NCBI GenBank assembly: GCA_002393705.1 | Contig: DGTH01000194.1 | Span: 268-15,141, forward strand | Direction: 5' to 3' | Length of the DNA stretch: 14,874 bases | DNA from: Prevotella sp. UBA4341 | GTDB taxonomy: Bacteria > Bacteroidota > Bacteroidia > Bacteroidales > Bacteroidaceae | Shown here: positions 7,191-13,169 of the stretch, piece after piece | Layout of the letters: each line of letters begins with the position of its first letter | Numbering within the stretch: the stretch's first letter is position 1 | Notes under the pieces: model-generated | Seen by the model: only the letters and a program-made list of their open reading frames with translations | Database searches by the model: none | What the model was told of the DNA's origin: nothing | Translations under genes and position numbers: made by a program

Positions 7191-8336
7191 CTACGGAATC
7201 TGTTTAACGGCATCTATTACTCGCTGCATCTGCATCTTCCACGACAAGTGCTCCACAGACTTGCGAATGGCAGAAGCCTCAGGAACATGCTTGCAGAACT
7301 CTATAATGTCCTGAACACGGATAGGAGATTCGTCGGCAGGCGCTTTCAACACATACGGCTGGCCGTCGAAATCGGCATCCTGTTCTGAATAGATGAAGGG
7401 CAAGCCACGACACGCGTACTCACGGTTTTTCAGCGTTTTGATGACCGTGATACCGCTTCTATGTCTGGCTAGACTGCCTACGCCAAAGGAACACTGGTCA
7501 AAGACCGCATCTAAATCCTTACCAAACAGCCGACCATGGAATATCACCTTATCTTCTATACCATAGCGCTTCATAATAGGCAGGAAACCGGGGGCAATCT
7601 TTGTGCCGTTCATTTCCGGCGGCCACACACTGCCGACAATATGGAAAAATACTGGTAACTGCTGTCCTCCCCCATGCTTGTAATATTCGCCCAGGCCATG
7701 AATCATGCGGTCAAAGCCGTGCCACGGATGCACTTCGGCAACGCCTATCAGATGTAGTCCGGCTTCTGCATCAACCTTCCCGTGCAGGGGCAACACGTCA
7801 AAATCAACGCCATTACTGATGTTTATCGTCTTTTGCCCGAAGATGGTCTGATAGTCAGAGAAGGTCACAATAGCATCCATATAGGATGCCAGCTGGCGGC
7901 GAAACAGTTTGTCACCCCACAAACCGAAAGAATGCTTGATGGGAAGCGACTTAAACTCCTCGTCGTAAGGGTATGTAGGTATCTCCATCAGGCACTTGAC
8001 GGCGTTTTGCTTTAGTCTTCGGAACAGTGAAATCAGAAAGGGCGATGCATTCATGAAGCTACGCGCATAGACAACTTCGATGCTTTCCCTGATGCAGTAA
8101 TCAGCTATGCAGCCGTAGCTCATGCGTTGGCGGAGGCCGGCAAGGATGCCACGTCCGTAATCCCTGATGACCTCATCATCAACAAACCGGCACATGTGAC
8201 CATTCTCTCGACGGTCGTATGAACAGACATGTACCTCGTGGCCGTTCTGACGCAAGCCTTTTATCTGGGCCAGCATCTTCTTGCTGATGCCGCTGGCTTC
8301 TTCAAAACCATGATATGTCAGGAAGAGGATTTTCAT
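7191..8336 (-). CDS. Divergent GT4-like glycosyltransferase, first gene of minus operon
   Basis: A 381-residue GT-B type protein. The start MKILFLTYHG at 8336 is preferred to a far-upstream in-frame codon (8552), because a full promoter lies at 8357-8388 and the longer form would run back through the neighbouring gene. Seen: GISKKML in the N-terminal loop (16-22), VVYARS at 88-93, EIPTYPYDEE at 118-127, NISNGVDFD at 172-180, GVAEVHPWHGFDRMI at 198-212 as the donor-domain entry, and SGITVIKTLKNREYACRGLPF at 294-314. In that last segment the usual E-x7-E loses its first Glu; only E306 remains, in an NREY context seen in some exopolysaccharide GT4 proteins. It heads the operon, with 1 nt between its stop and the next ATG. 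Likely active but divergent; substrate unknown. Confidence 0.78.
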   Translation of the reverse strand: MKILFLTYHGFEEASGISKKMLAQIKGLRQNGHEVHVCSYDRRENGHMCRFVDDEVIRDYGRGILAGLRQRMSYGCIADYCIRESIEVVYARSFMNASPFLISLFRRLKQNAVKCLMEIPTYPYDEEFKSLPIKHSFGLWGDKLFRRQLASYMDAIVTFSDYQTIFGQKTINISNGVDFDVLPLHGKVDAEAGLHLIGVAEVHPWHGFDRMIHGLGEYYKHGGGQQLPVFFHIVGSVWPPEMNGTKIAPGFLPIMKRYGIEDKVIFHGRLFGKDLDAVFDQCSFGVGSLARHRSGITVIKTLKNREYACRGLPFIYSEQDADFDGQPYVLKAPADESPIRVQDIIEFCKHVPEASAIRKSVEHLSWKMQMQRVIDAVKQIP

Positions 8337-8356
8337 CGTTGCTGCATAATTTTTGG

Positions 8357-8388
8357 CAAATGTACGGAAAATATTTGGAACAATCAAA
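8357..8388 (-). promoter_or_regulatory. Promoter of the minus-strand GT operon
   Basis: On the minus strand: TTTG (8388-8385), a 20-nt spacer, then TACATTTG (8364-8357). This matches the Bacteroidota -33/-7 consensus. The expected start is near 8353, giving a leader of about 15-17 nt before the ATG at 8336. It should drive the four linked genes down to 4072. Confidence 0.75.
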
Positions 8389-8405
8389 TCTTTTCCGTAT
8401 TTTTG
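8374..8405 (+). promoter_or_regulatory. Promoter of the plus-strand GT4/GtrA/acyltransferase operon
   Basis: TTTG (8374-8377), a 20-nt spacer, then TATTTTTG (8398-8405). The last base of the -7 box is only 7 nt before the ATG at 8413, so the transcript is expected to start within about 0-4 nt of the start codon. The -33 box lies inside the core of the opposing promoter. Confidence 0.75.
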
Positions 8406-8412
8406 CACACGT

Positions 8413-9570
8413 ATGAAACGAATATGCTTCCTTGCAGACTCTATTTTCTCCTTCGGCGGCGTGCAGCGTGTGACGGCCGTCATCGCCAAGCAGCTGGCCA
8501 AGGAGTACGATGTGACCATTGTGACAATGGACCCGCCGTCGGCCCGTGACACATCGTTCTACGGTCTGGAGGAAGCAGACCTGCACTACCGTTTCTTCAG
8601 CTACCCTGACACTCCGGCGTGGAAGAACGTGCTGTGCAAGTGCTACAGCGCCCTCTACCGCAAGGTGCTGCCCCAGAAGCCATACACGTCGAACCTGTAT
8701 GCTCACAGTTCGTTCCCCTCAGAGAAGCGTGACGCCCTTACCGCAGAGCTGCGGCAGGGCCATTATGACGTCATCATTGGCGACCACGCGCCACTCTCGG
8801 TACGCTTGGCCGCTTGCAAGCCCGGGTTAAGCGGAACAAGACTTATCGGCTGGATACACAATTCCTACCAGGCACTGTTTGGCCCTGACTCGCTTTACAT
8901 CGGTCCGGAACTGAAGAAGCACTATGAGTTTCAGTTAGCGAAATTAGACCGCACCATCGTGCTTTGCAGGTACGACCAGCAGCAATACCACTTTCCCACA
9001 CAGGTTGTCTATAACCCGCTGACACTCGTGCCTGGGCCGGCAGCAGAGGGAAATAGCAAGAAGTTTCTGGCCGTAGGACGCTTCTCTCATCGGCACAAGG
9101 GGTTTGACTTGCTCATAGAGGCTTTCCACCACTTTGCCCAGAAGGACAAGGAGTGGACACTCGACATCGTGGGCGAAGGTCCCGAAGAGGCACTTTATCG
9201 CACACTGATAGCCGACTTCGGCTTAGAGCAACGGATACGGCTGCACCCCTTCACGAACAACATACAACAGTACTACCACGATGCACAGGTCTATGTACTT
9301 TCCTCTCGCTGGGAGGGGTTCGGCCTCGTCATCGTGGAGGCCATGGCCCATGGGTTGCCGGTCATTTCGTCAGACCTGCCTACCAGCAAAGAGATTATGG
9401 GCGACTTCGGACTATACTTTAAGAACGGAGACGCCGCAGAGTTGGCCCTGCGCTTGGAGGAAGCCACCCGCATGGACTGGACAACCGCTTCAACCGAAGC
9501 CATCAGACGGGCAGAGGCTTTCAACATAGAGCACATTATCAAGAAATGGAAGGAAATGATTGAGCAATGA
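8413..9570 (+). CDS. GT4 family glycosyltransferase
   Basis: A 385-residue GT4 retaining glycosyltransferase. Starting at MKRICFLADS it shows FGGVQRVT (14-21) as the glycine loop, GDHAPLS (123-129), IGWIHNSYQ (145-153), VVYNPL (198-203), AVGRFSHRHKGFDLLIEAF (220-238) with the Arg/Lys donor contacts, DIVGEGPEE (251-259), and a complete E301-GFGLVIV-E309 motif followed by AMAHGLPVISSD. An in-frame codon at 8353 was rejected because it lies inside the divergent promoter. The next internal Met is residue 39, which would remove the first Rossmann strand, so 8413 is well supported despite the almost absent leader. Its stop overlaps the GtrA-like ATG (ATGA, 9567-9570). The motif set resembles galactosyl- and glucosyltransferases, but specificity cannot be assigned. 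Confidence 0.88.
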   Translation: MKRICFLADSIFSFGGVQRVTAVIAKQLAKEYDVTIVTMDPPSARDTSFYGLEEADLHYRFFSYPDTPAWKNVLCKCYSALYRKVLPQKPYTSNLYAHSSFPSEKRDALTAELRQGHYDVIIGDHAPLSVRLAACKPGLSGTRLIGWIHNSYQALFGPDSLYIGPELKKHYEFQLAKLDRTIVLCRYDQQQYHFPTQVVYNPLTLVPGPAAEGNSKKFLAVGRFSHRHKGFDLLIEAFHHFAQKDKEWTLDIVGEGPEEALYRTLIADFGLEQRIRLHPFTNNIQQYYHDAQVYVLSSRWEGFGLVIVEAMAHGLPVISSDLPTSKEIMGDFGLYFKNGDAAELALRLEEATRMDWTTASTEAIRRAEAFNIEHIIKKWKEMIEQ

Positions 9571-9938
9571 ATGAGAAACTGAAAGAACTGATACGCTTCG
9601 GCATCGTTGGCGTCGTATCGACACTGCTGCAATATGCCATTTACTACCTGTTGCTGCCCTACATGGACGAGCGCGTCGCCCTGACCGTGGGCTACATCCT
9701 CAGCTTCTGCTGCAACTACATCATGACCACCCACTTTACCTTCCGCGTGAAGGCTACGAAGAAGAATGCCGGCGGTTTTGCGTTCAGCCATCTGGTCAAC
9801 TGGGGGCTGCAGGTGGTGAGCCTCAGCTTCTTCATCTGGCTCGGCGTTCCGAAGGAGTGGGCACCCATACCGATGTATATGGTCTGCGTACCCGTCAACT
9901 TCCTGCTGGTACGGTTCTTCGTAAAGGTAAAAAAGTAA
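9567..9938 (+). CDS. GtrA-like small membrane protein
   Basis: A 123-residue protein with four hydrophobic segments at about 10-30, 37-55, 72-93 and 99-118, the length and topology of the GtrA family. GtrA proteins are thought to move polyprenyl-phosphate-linked sugars across the inner membrane or assist their enzymes. Family features seen: RFGIVGVVSTLLQYAIYYLL near the N-terminus, a YILSFCCNYIMTTHFTFR segment around 43-60 (the usual NxxxxxxFTF position), and VPVNFLLVRFFV near the end. It is translationally coupled to the upstream GT4 through ATGA. That suggests the GT4 makes or uses a lipid-linked sugar that this protein handles, or that both act on one surface-glycan decoration. Confidence 0.85.
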   Translation: MNEKLKELIRFGIVGVVSTLLQYAIYYLLLPYMDERVALTVGYILSFCCNYIMTTHFTFRVKATKKNAGGFAFSHLVNWGLQVVSLSFFIWLGVPKEWAPIPMYMVCVPVNFLLVRFFVKVKK

Positions 9939-9957
9939 AACGGTAAAATAGGAAACG

Positions 9958-10554
9958 ATGAAAGATAAAGAACAACTGCGTGAAGGACTGAAGGGGAGTC
10001 CACGGCTGAAGAAACTACTGGACTGCCTCATCATGAACCAGCGCGACGCGCGTCCCCGCTGGTACGTACGCCTCGTGGCTCCGCTCTACCAACAGCGTGG
10101 CCGAGGCTCGAAGATATACCCGAGCGTGCGCATGGACACCCCACCCTACCGTCGCTTCCACCTGGGCCGACGAAGCGTCGTGGAGTCATTTGCCTGCATC
10201 AATAACGCCGTGGGCGACGTCATCATTGGCGACCATACCCGCATAGGACTTCACTGCACCATCATCGGGCCTGTCCAAATAGGCAGCCACGTCAACCTGG
10301 CACAAGGCATCACCGTGACGGCATTGAACCATAACTTTCGGGAGCCTGGCAGGCGCATCGACGAGCAGGGCATCACGACCCGCCCTGTCACCATTGGCGA
10401 CGACGTGTGGATTGGCACGAATGCTGTCATTCTGCCCGGAGTCACCATCGGCAGCCATGTGGTCATAGCTGCAGGAGCCGTGGTGACGAAGGACATCCCC
10501 GACCACTCGCTCGCCATGGGCGTTCCAGCACGGGTGGTAAAAACAATACTTTAG
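9958..10554 (+). CDS. Hexapeptide-repeat (left-handed beta-helix) acyltransferase
   Basis: A 198-residue acyltransferase of the LbetaH/WbbJ type, probably transferring an acetyl group from acetyl-CoA to a sugar hydroxyl or amine in the cytoplasm as a homotrimer. After an N-terminal basic helical region (1-50) come hexapeptide repeats from about 85 (VIIGDHTRIGLHCTIIG), a loop with the expected catalytic histidine in ALNHNF (H125), further repeats VTIGDDVWIGTNAVILPG (144-161) and VTIGSHVVIAAGAVVTKD (162-179), and the closing GVPARVVKTI. It begins 19 nt after the GtrA-like stop with AGGAAACG just before the ATG, so it should be the third gene of the operon. The stop overlaps the opposing gene by 4 bp. 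O-acetyltransferase is more likely than serine or maltose acetyltransferase given the setting, but this is inference. Confidence 0.85.
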   Translation: MKDKEQLREGLKGSPRLKKLLDCLIMNQRDARPRWYVRLVAPLYQQRGRGSKIYPSVRMDTPPYRRFHLGRRSVVESFACINNAVGDVIIGDHTRIGLHCTIIGPVQIGSHVNLAQGITVTALNHNFREPGRRIDEQGITTRPVTIGDDVWIGTNAVILPGVTIGSHVVIAAGAVVTKDIPDHSLAMGVPARVVKTIL

Positions 10555-10895
10555 AAATCGAACAAACTCAACGACAAGTCTTTCGGAGGTTCCTGAGCGG
10601 GAGCCTCCGTTTCTGTTTGTTCTACGCAGAAGTCAAGCATCAGCTGGCGGGCATCGGCCGAACCCCTCGTGTTCAGCCGGTAGTAGCCTCTGCGCCCGGT
10701 GGTCTCAACGAGCGACTGTGCCGACTTGCTGTTGCGCAGCAGGTACTTCCGGACGAAAGAGTGTATCTCGTTAAAGTCAGGTGTATAGAACAGCGTCAGG
10801 TTCATGTTATAAACGTGACGTACAATTGACTGCACGCTTATACCACGCTCTCCCGCTTCCGTCAGGACGCTTAGAATCTGCTGTTCGTAACTCAT
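10551..10895 (-). CDS. Small winged-helix-like protein, function unknown
   Basis: A 114-residue protein I do not recognise by name. Residues about 5-76 look like a winged helix: two or three helices (QQILSVLTEAGERGISVQ, then IHSFVRKYLLRN), a basic stretch, and a beta-hairpin wing RRGYYRLN (68-75). The rest is an acidic, proline-containing, probably disordered tail (91-106) ending in LSLSLFDF. The gene starts 24 nt after the hairpin terminator of the next minus-strand gene, with no clear promoter in between. It may depend on read-through or an unrecognised promoter. A DNA-binding or regulatory role is plausible but unproven. It ends 4 bp inside the acyltransferase gene. Confidence 0.7.
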   Translation of the reverse strand: MSYEQQILSVLTEAGERGISVQSIVRHVYNMNLTLFYTPDFNEIHSFVRKYLLRNSKSAQSLVETTGRRGYYRLNTRGSADARQLMLDFCVEQTETEAPAQEPPKDLSLSLFDF

Positions 10896-10918
10896 GTACT
10901 GCTTCTCGTTCGACGATT

Positions 10919-10959
10919 AAAAAAGGCTGGTATGCCTTAGCAGCTTACCAGCCCTTTTT
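10919..10959 (-). terminator. Strong hairpin terminator, usable in both directions
   Basis: GGCTGGTA (10925-10932) pairs perfectly with TACCAGCC (10946-10953) around a 13-nt loop. It is flanked by six A residues (10919-10924) on the left and five T residues (10955-10959) on the right. Read on the minus strand it ends in six U residues, as expected for intrinsic termination downstream of the gene ending at 10975. The plus-strand reading also ends in a U run. Confidence 0.85.
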
Positions 10960-10974
10960 ATCTAATCTTTATCA

Positions 10975-11274
10975 TTAAGCCAAAGTAATCTTAGACTCTG
11001 CCTCAACAATTTTGCCCTCCTTGAAGAGCCATCCCATACCAAGCAGAGTTTCCTCCTCTGTAATCTTTGCAGCCTTGGCAATCTCCTTTACGGTCAGTGC
11101 CTGTCCTGCTGCTGCCAGTGCCTGATAAACATCACCTGCCTTAAAGCCGGCATTTTCTGCATTCAGTACAATAGCTGCCTTCTTAGGAGCTGCAGCCTTC
11201 TTCACGGTTTCCTTCTTGGGCTCGGCAACCTTAGCAGTTGCAGCCTTCTTCGTTGTTGTTTTCTTTTCTGCCAT
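10975..11274 (-). CDS. DUF2582-type winged-helix protein with Lys/Ala-rich tail
   Basis: A 99-residue protein. The C-terminal part (about 36-99: LNAENAGFKAGDVYQALAAA..., LTVKEIAKAAKITEEETLLGMGWLFKEGKI) matches my recollection of the small Bacteroidota winged-helix domain family DUF2582, with a helix-turn-helix around 60-85. The first 35 residues are almost only Lys, Ala, Thr, Glu and Pro, with repeated KKAA/PKK units, resembling histone-H1-like or nucleoid-protein tails. No membrane segment. It appears to be a single-gene unit, with a -7 box upstream and a strong terminator 16 nt downstream. A nucleoid-associated or DNA-binding role is an inference from composition; no function is established. 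Confidence 0.8.
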   Translation of the reverse strand: MAEKKTTTKKAATAKVAEPKKETVKKAAAPKKAAIVLNAENAGFKAGDVYQALAAAGQALTVKEIAKAAKITEEETLLGMGWLFKEGKIVEAESKITLA

Positions 11275-11338
11275 AGTTCTTTAAATTAATACACTATCTG
11301 AAATTGTGTTGAATCAATATCTCTCAAATTTCCGAGTG

Positions 11339-11346
11339 CAAAGTTA
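11339..11346 (-). promoter_or_regulatory. -7 box for the DUF2582-type gene
   Basis: Reads TAACTTTG on the minus strand, a full TAnnTTTG match, 65 bases before the ATG at 11274. The expected leader of about 60 nt is longer than those of the glycan genes. The nearest minus-strand TTTG (11376-11373) is 26 nt away, beyond normal spacing, so the -33 element is doubtful. Confidence 0.45.
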
Positions 11347-11361
11347 GAACATTTCCCGTTA

Positions 11362-11389
11362 CGCTGTTATCGCAAACAGCGCCTTTTTT
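11362..11389 (+). terminator. Hairpin followed by T-run, downstream of aspS on the opposite strand
   Basis: CGCTGTT (11362-11368) pairs with AACAGCG (11375-11381) around a 6-nt loop, then CC and six T residues (11384-11389). The U-run is on the plus strand, so it would terminate rightward (antisense) transcription entering aspS. On the aspS strand the same hairpin lies about 20 nt past the stop but has no U-run, so it may only protect the 3' end there. Confidence 0.4.
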
Positions 11390-11401
11390 CTTTTCCAGCT
11401 G

Positions 11402-13162
11402 TTATTCTTGATGTAAATCAACACGCAACTGCAACTCTTCCAACTGTTTAGGGTCAAGTTCGCCTGGAGCATCCAGCATGACGTCGCGGCCAGAGTTGTT
11501 CTTCGGGAACGCTATGCAGTCGCGGATGCTGTCCAGTCCAGCCATGATGCTCACAAAGCGGTCTAAGCCGAAAGCCAGTCCGGCATGAGGCGGCGCACCA
11601 TACTTGAAAGCATTGATGAGGAAGCCGAACTGAGCCATGGCCCGCTCGGGCGTAAAGCCCAGAATCTGGAACATCTTTTCCTGCAGCTTGCCGTCGTGGA
11701 TACGCAGTGAGCCACCACCCACCTCGATGCCGTTGCAGACGAAGTCGTAAGCCACGGCACGTACTTTCTCGGGCGCCGTGTCAAGCAGGGGAATATCCTC
11801 GGGGTTAGGCAGCGTGAACGGATGGTGGGTAGCCATGAGGCGTTGCTCCTCATCGCTCCACTCGAAGAGCGGGAAATCAACAATCCAGAGACACTCAAAG
11901 CGGTTCTTGTCTCTCAGCCCCAGACGGTCGCCCATTTCCAGACGCAGCGTACAGAGCTGCGTACGCGTCTTGTTGGCCTTGTCGCCACTCAGAATGAGCA
12001 CCAGGTCACCATCGTTGGCCCCCGTCACCTGCTTCAGCTTCTGCCATACCTCTGGCTCGTAGAACTTGTCAATGCTCGACTTCACGGTGCCATCCGGGTT
12101 GAACTTCACATACACCAGCCCCTTAGCCCCCACCTGGGGACGCTTGACGAAGTCGGTAAGCTGGTCGAGCTGCTTGCGGGTGTAGTCGGCACAACCGGGC
12201 ACCACGATGCCACCAATGTACTCGGCCTCGTTGAACACGGGGAACGTGCCCGTGCCCTTCAGCACGTCCATCAGCTCCACAAACTCCATGCCGAAGCGCA
12301 GGTCGGGCTTGTCGCTGCCGAACCGACGCATGGCCTCGTGCCACGTCATGCGCTGCAGTTTGGGCAGCTCCACGCCACGCACCTCACGGAACAGGTGACG
12401 AGCCAGGTCTTCGAAGATTTCCAGCACGTCCTCCTGGTCAGCAAACGACATCTCGCAGTCTATCTGCGTAAACTCCGGCTGGCGGTCGGCGCGCAAGTCT
12501 TCATCGCGGAAGCACTTGGCTATCTGGAAGTAGCGGTCAAAGCCAGATACCATGAGCAACTGCTTCAGCGTCTGCGGACTCTGGGGCAAGGCATAGAACT
12601 GGCCGGGGTTCATGCGCGAGGGCACCACGAAGTCGCGTGCTCCCTCGGGTGTAGAACCTATCAGTATGGGGGTCTCCACCTCGATGAAGTCTTTGTTGTC
12701 GAGGAAGTTACGAATAAGAATCGTCATGCGGTGGCGCAGCTCCAGGTTCTTACGTACGCAGTTGCGACGCAGGTCCAGATAGCGGTACTTCATGCGCAGG
12801 TCGTCGCCGCCGTCGGTATTGTCTTCTATGATAAACGGCGGCGTCAGGCTCTCGCTCAGCACGTTCAGCTCAGAGGCAATCACCTCCACCTCGCCCGTGG
12901 GCAGGTTCTTGTTCTTGCTCTCACGCTCATTGACAGTGCCCTTCACTTGGATACACCACTCGCGGCCCAGCTTGTTAGCCTCAGCACAAAGTGGGGCATC
13001 GACGGCCTCGTTGAACACCAATTGTGTAATACCGTAACGGTCGCGCAAATCGACAAATGTCATGCCGCCCATCTTGCGCGAACGCTGTACCCAACCGGCC
13101 AGCGTCACCACGCTTCCGGCATCGGCGAGCCGTAGCTCACCACAAGTCTTTGTTCTATACAT
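11402..13162 (-). CDS. aspS: Aspartyl-tRNA synthetase
   Basis: A 586-residue class IIb aminoacyl-tRNA synthetase that charges tRNA-Asp with aspartate using ATP in the cytoplasm. Seen: the N-terminal OB-fold anticodon-binding domain (about 1-110, [25 protein letters not shown]), class II motif 1 region with EVETPIL (161-167), flipping-loop and substrate region [20 protein letters not shown] (178-197), motif 2 [18 protein letters not shown] (218-235), the bacterial GAD-type insertion (about 290-420), motif 3 GLAFGLDR (528-535), and the closing [17 protein letters not shown]. Length is normal for the bacterial form. The ATG is 7 nt after the tcdA stop, so the gene is very likely transcribed with thrS and tcdA. 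Whether it is discriminating for tRNA-Asp was not determined. Confidence 0.98.
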   Translation of the reverse strand: MYRTKTCGELRLADAGSVVTLAGWVQRSRKMGGMTFVDLRDRYGITQLVFNEAVDAPLCAEANKLGREWCIQVKGTVNERESKNKNLPTGEVEVIASELNVLSESLTPPFIIEDNTDGGDDLRMKYRYLDLRRNCVRKNLELRHRMTILIRNFLDNKDFIEVETPILIGSTPEGARDFVVPSRMNPGQFYALPQSPQTLKQLLMVSGFDRYFQIAKCFRDEDLRADRQPEFTQIDCEMSFADQEDVLEIFEDLARHLFREVRGVELPKLQRMTWHEAMRRFGSDKPDLRFGMEFVELMDVLKGTGTFPVFNEAEYIGGIVVPGCADYTRKQLDQLTDFVKRPQVGAKGLVYVKFNPDGTVKSSIDKFYEPEVWQKLKQVTGANDGDLVLILSGDKANKTRTQLCTLRLEMGDRLGLRDKNRFECLWIVDFPLFEWSDEEQRLMATHHPFTLPNPEDIPLLDTAPEKVRAVAYDFVCNGIEVGGGSLRIHDGKLQEKMFQILGFTPERAMAQFGFLINAFKYGAPPHAGLAFGLDRFVSIMAGLDSIRDCIAFPKNNSGRDVMLDAPGELDPKQLEELQLRVDLHQE

Positions 13163-13169
13163 ATAATTA

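Larger units (their letters stand above)
8356..8406. repeat. 51-bp palindrome carrying two mirror-image promoters
   Basis: The left arm 8356-8377 and right arm 8385-8406 (22 bp each) are reverse complements at 19 of 22 positions, around a 7-nt centre (GAACAAT, 8378-8384). The inner 15 bp of each arm match at 14 of 15. Each arm carries the -7 box of one promoter at its outer end and the -33 box of the opposite promoter at its inner end. The symmetry of the whole element therefore coincides with the symmetry of the promoter pair. It could also be a binding site for a dimeric regulator. Confidence 0.8.

Noticed and set aside
8356..8406. Invertible (phase-variable) promoter like those of Bacteroides capsule loci
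   Set aside because: The inverted repeats have only 7 nt between them and inverting the segment would change nothing, and no recombinase gene is in the window.
8337..8552. Upstream extension of the minus-strand GT4-like gene to 8552
   Set aside because: The extension would read through the divergent promoters and 140 bp of the neighbouring plus-strand gene; MKILFLTYHG at 8336 is the natural start.
9291..10034. Minus-strand open frame of 247 codons spanning the end of the GT4, the GtrA gene and the acyltransferase start
   Set aside because: It covers three coupled plus-strand genes with recognisable families, and its own translation shows no domain.
11822..13135. Long plus-strand open frame (437 codons) opposite aspS
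   Set aside because: It lies entirely antisense to a certain aspS gene, its composition (His/Leu/Gln-rich) is that of a frame shadow, and no domain or promoter supports it.
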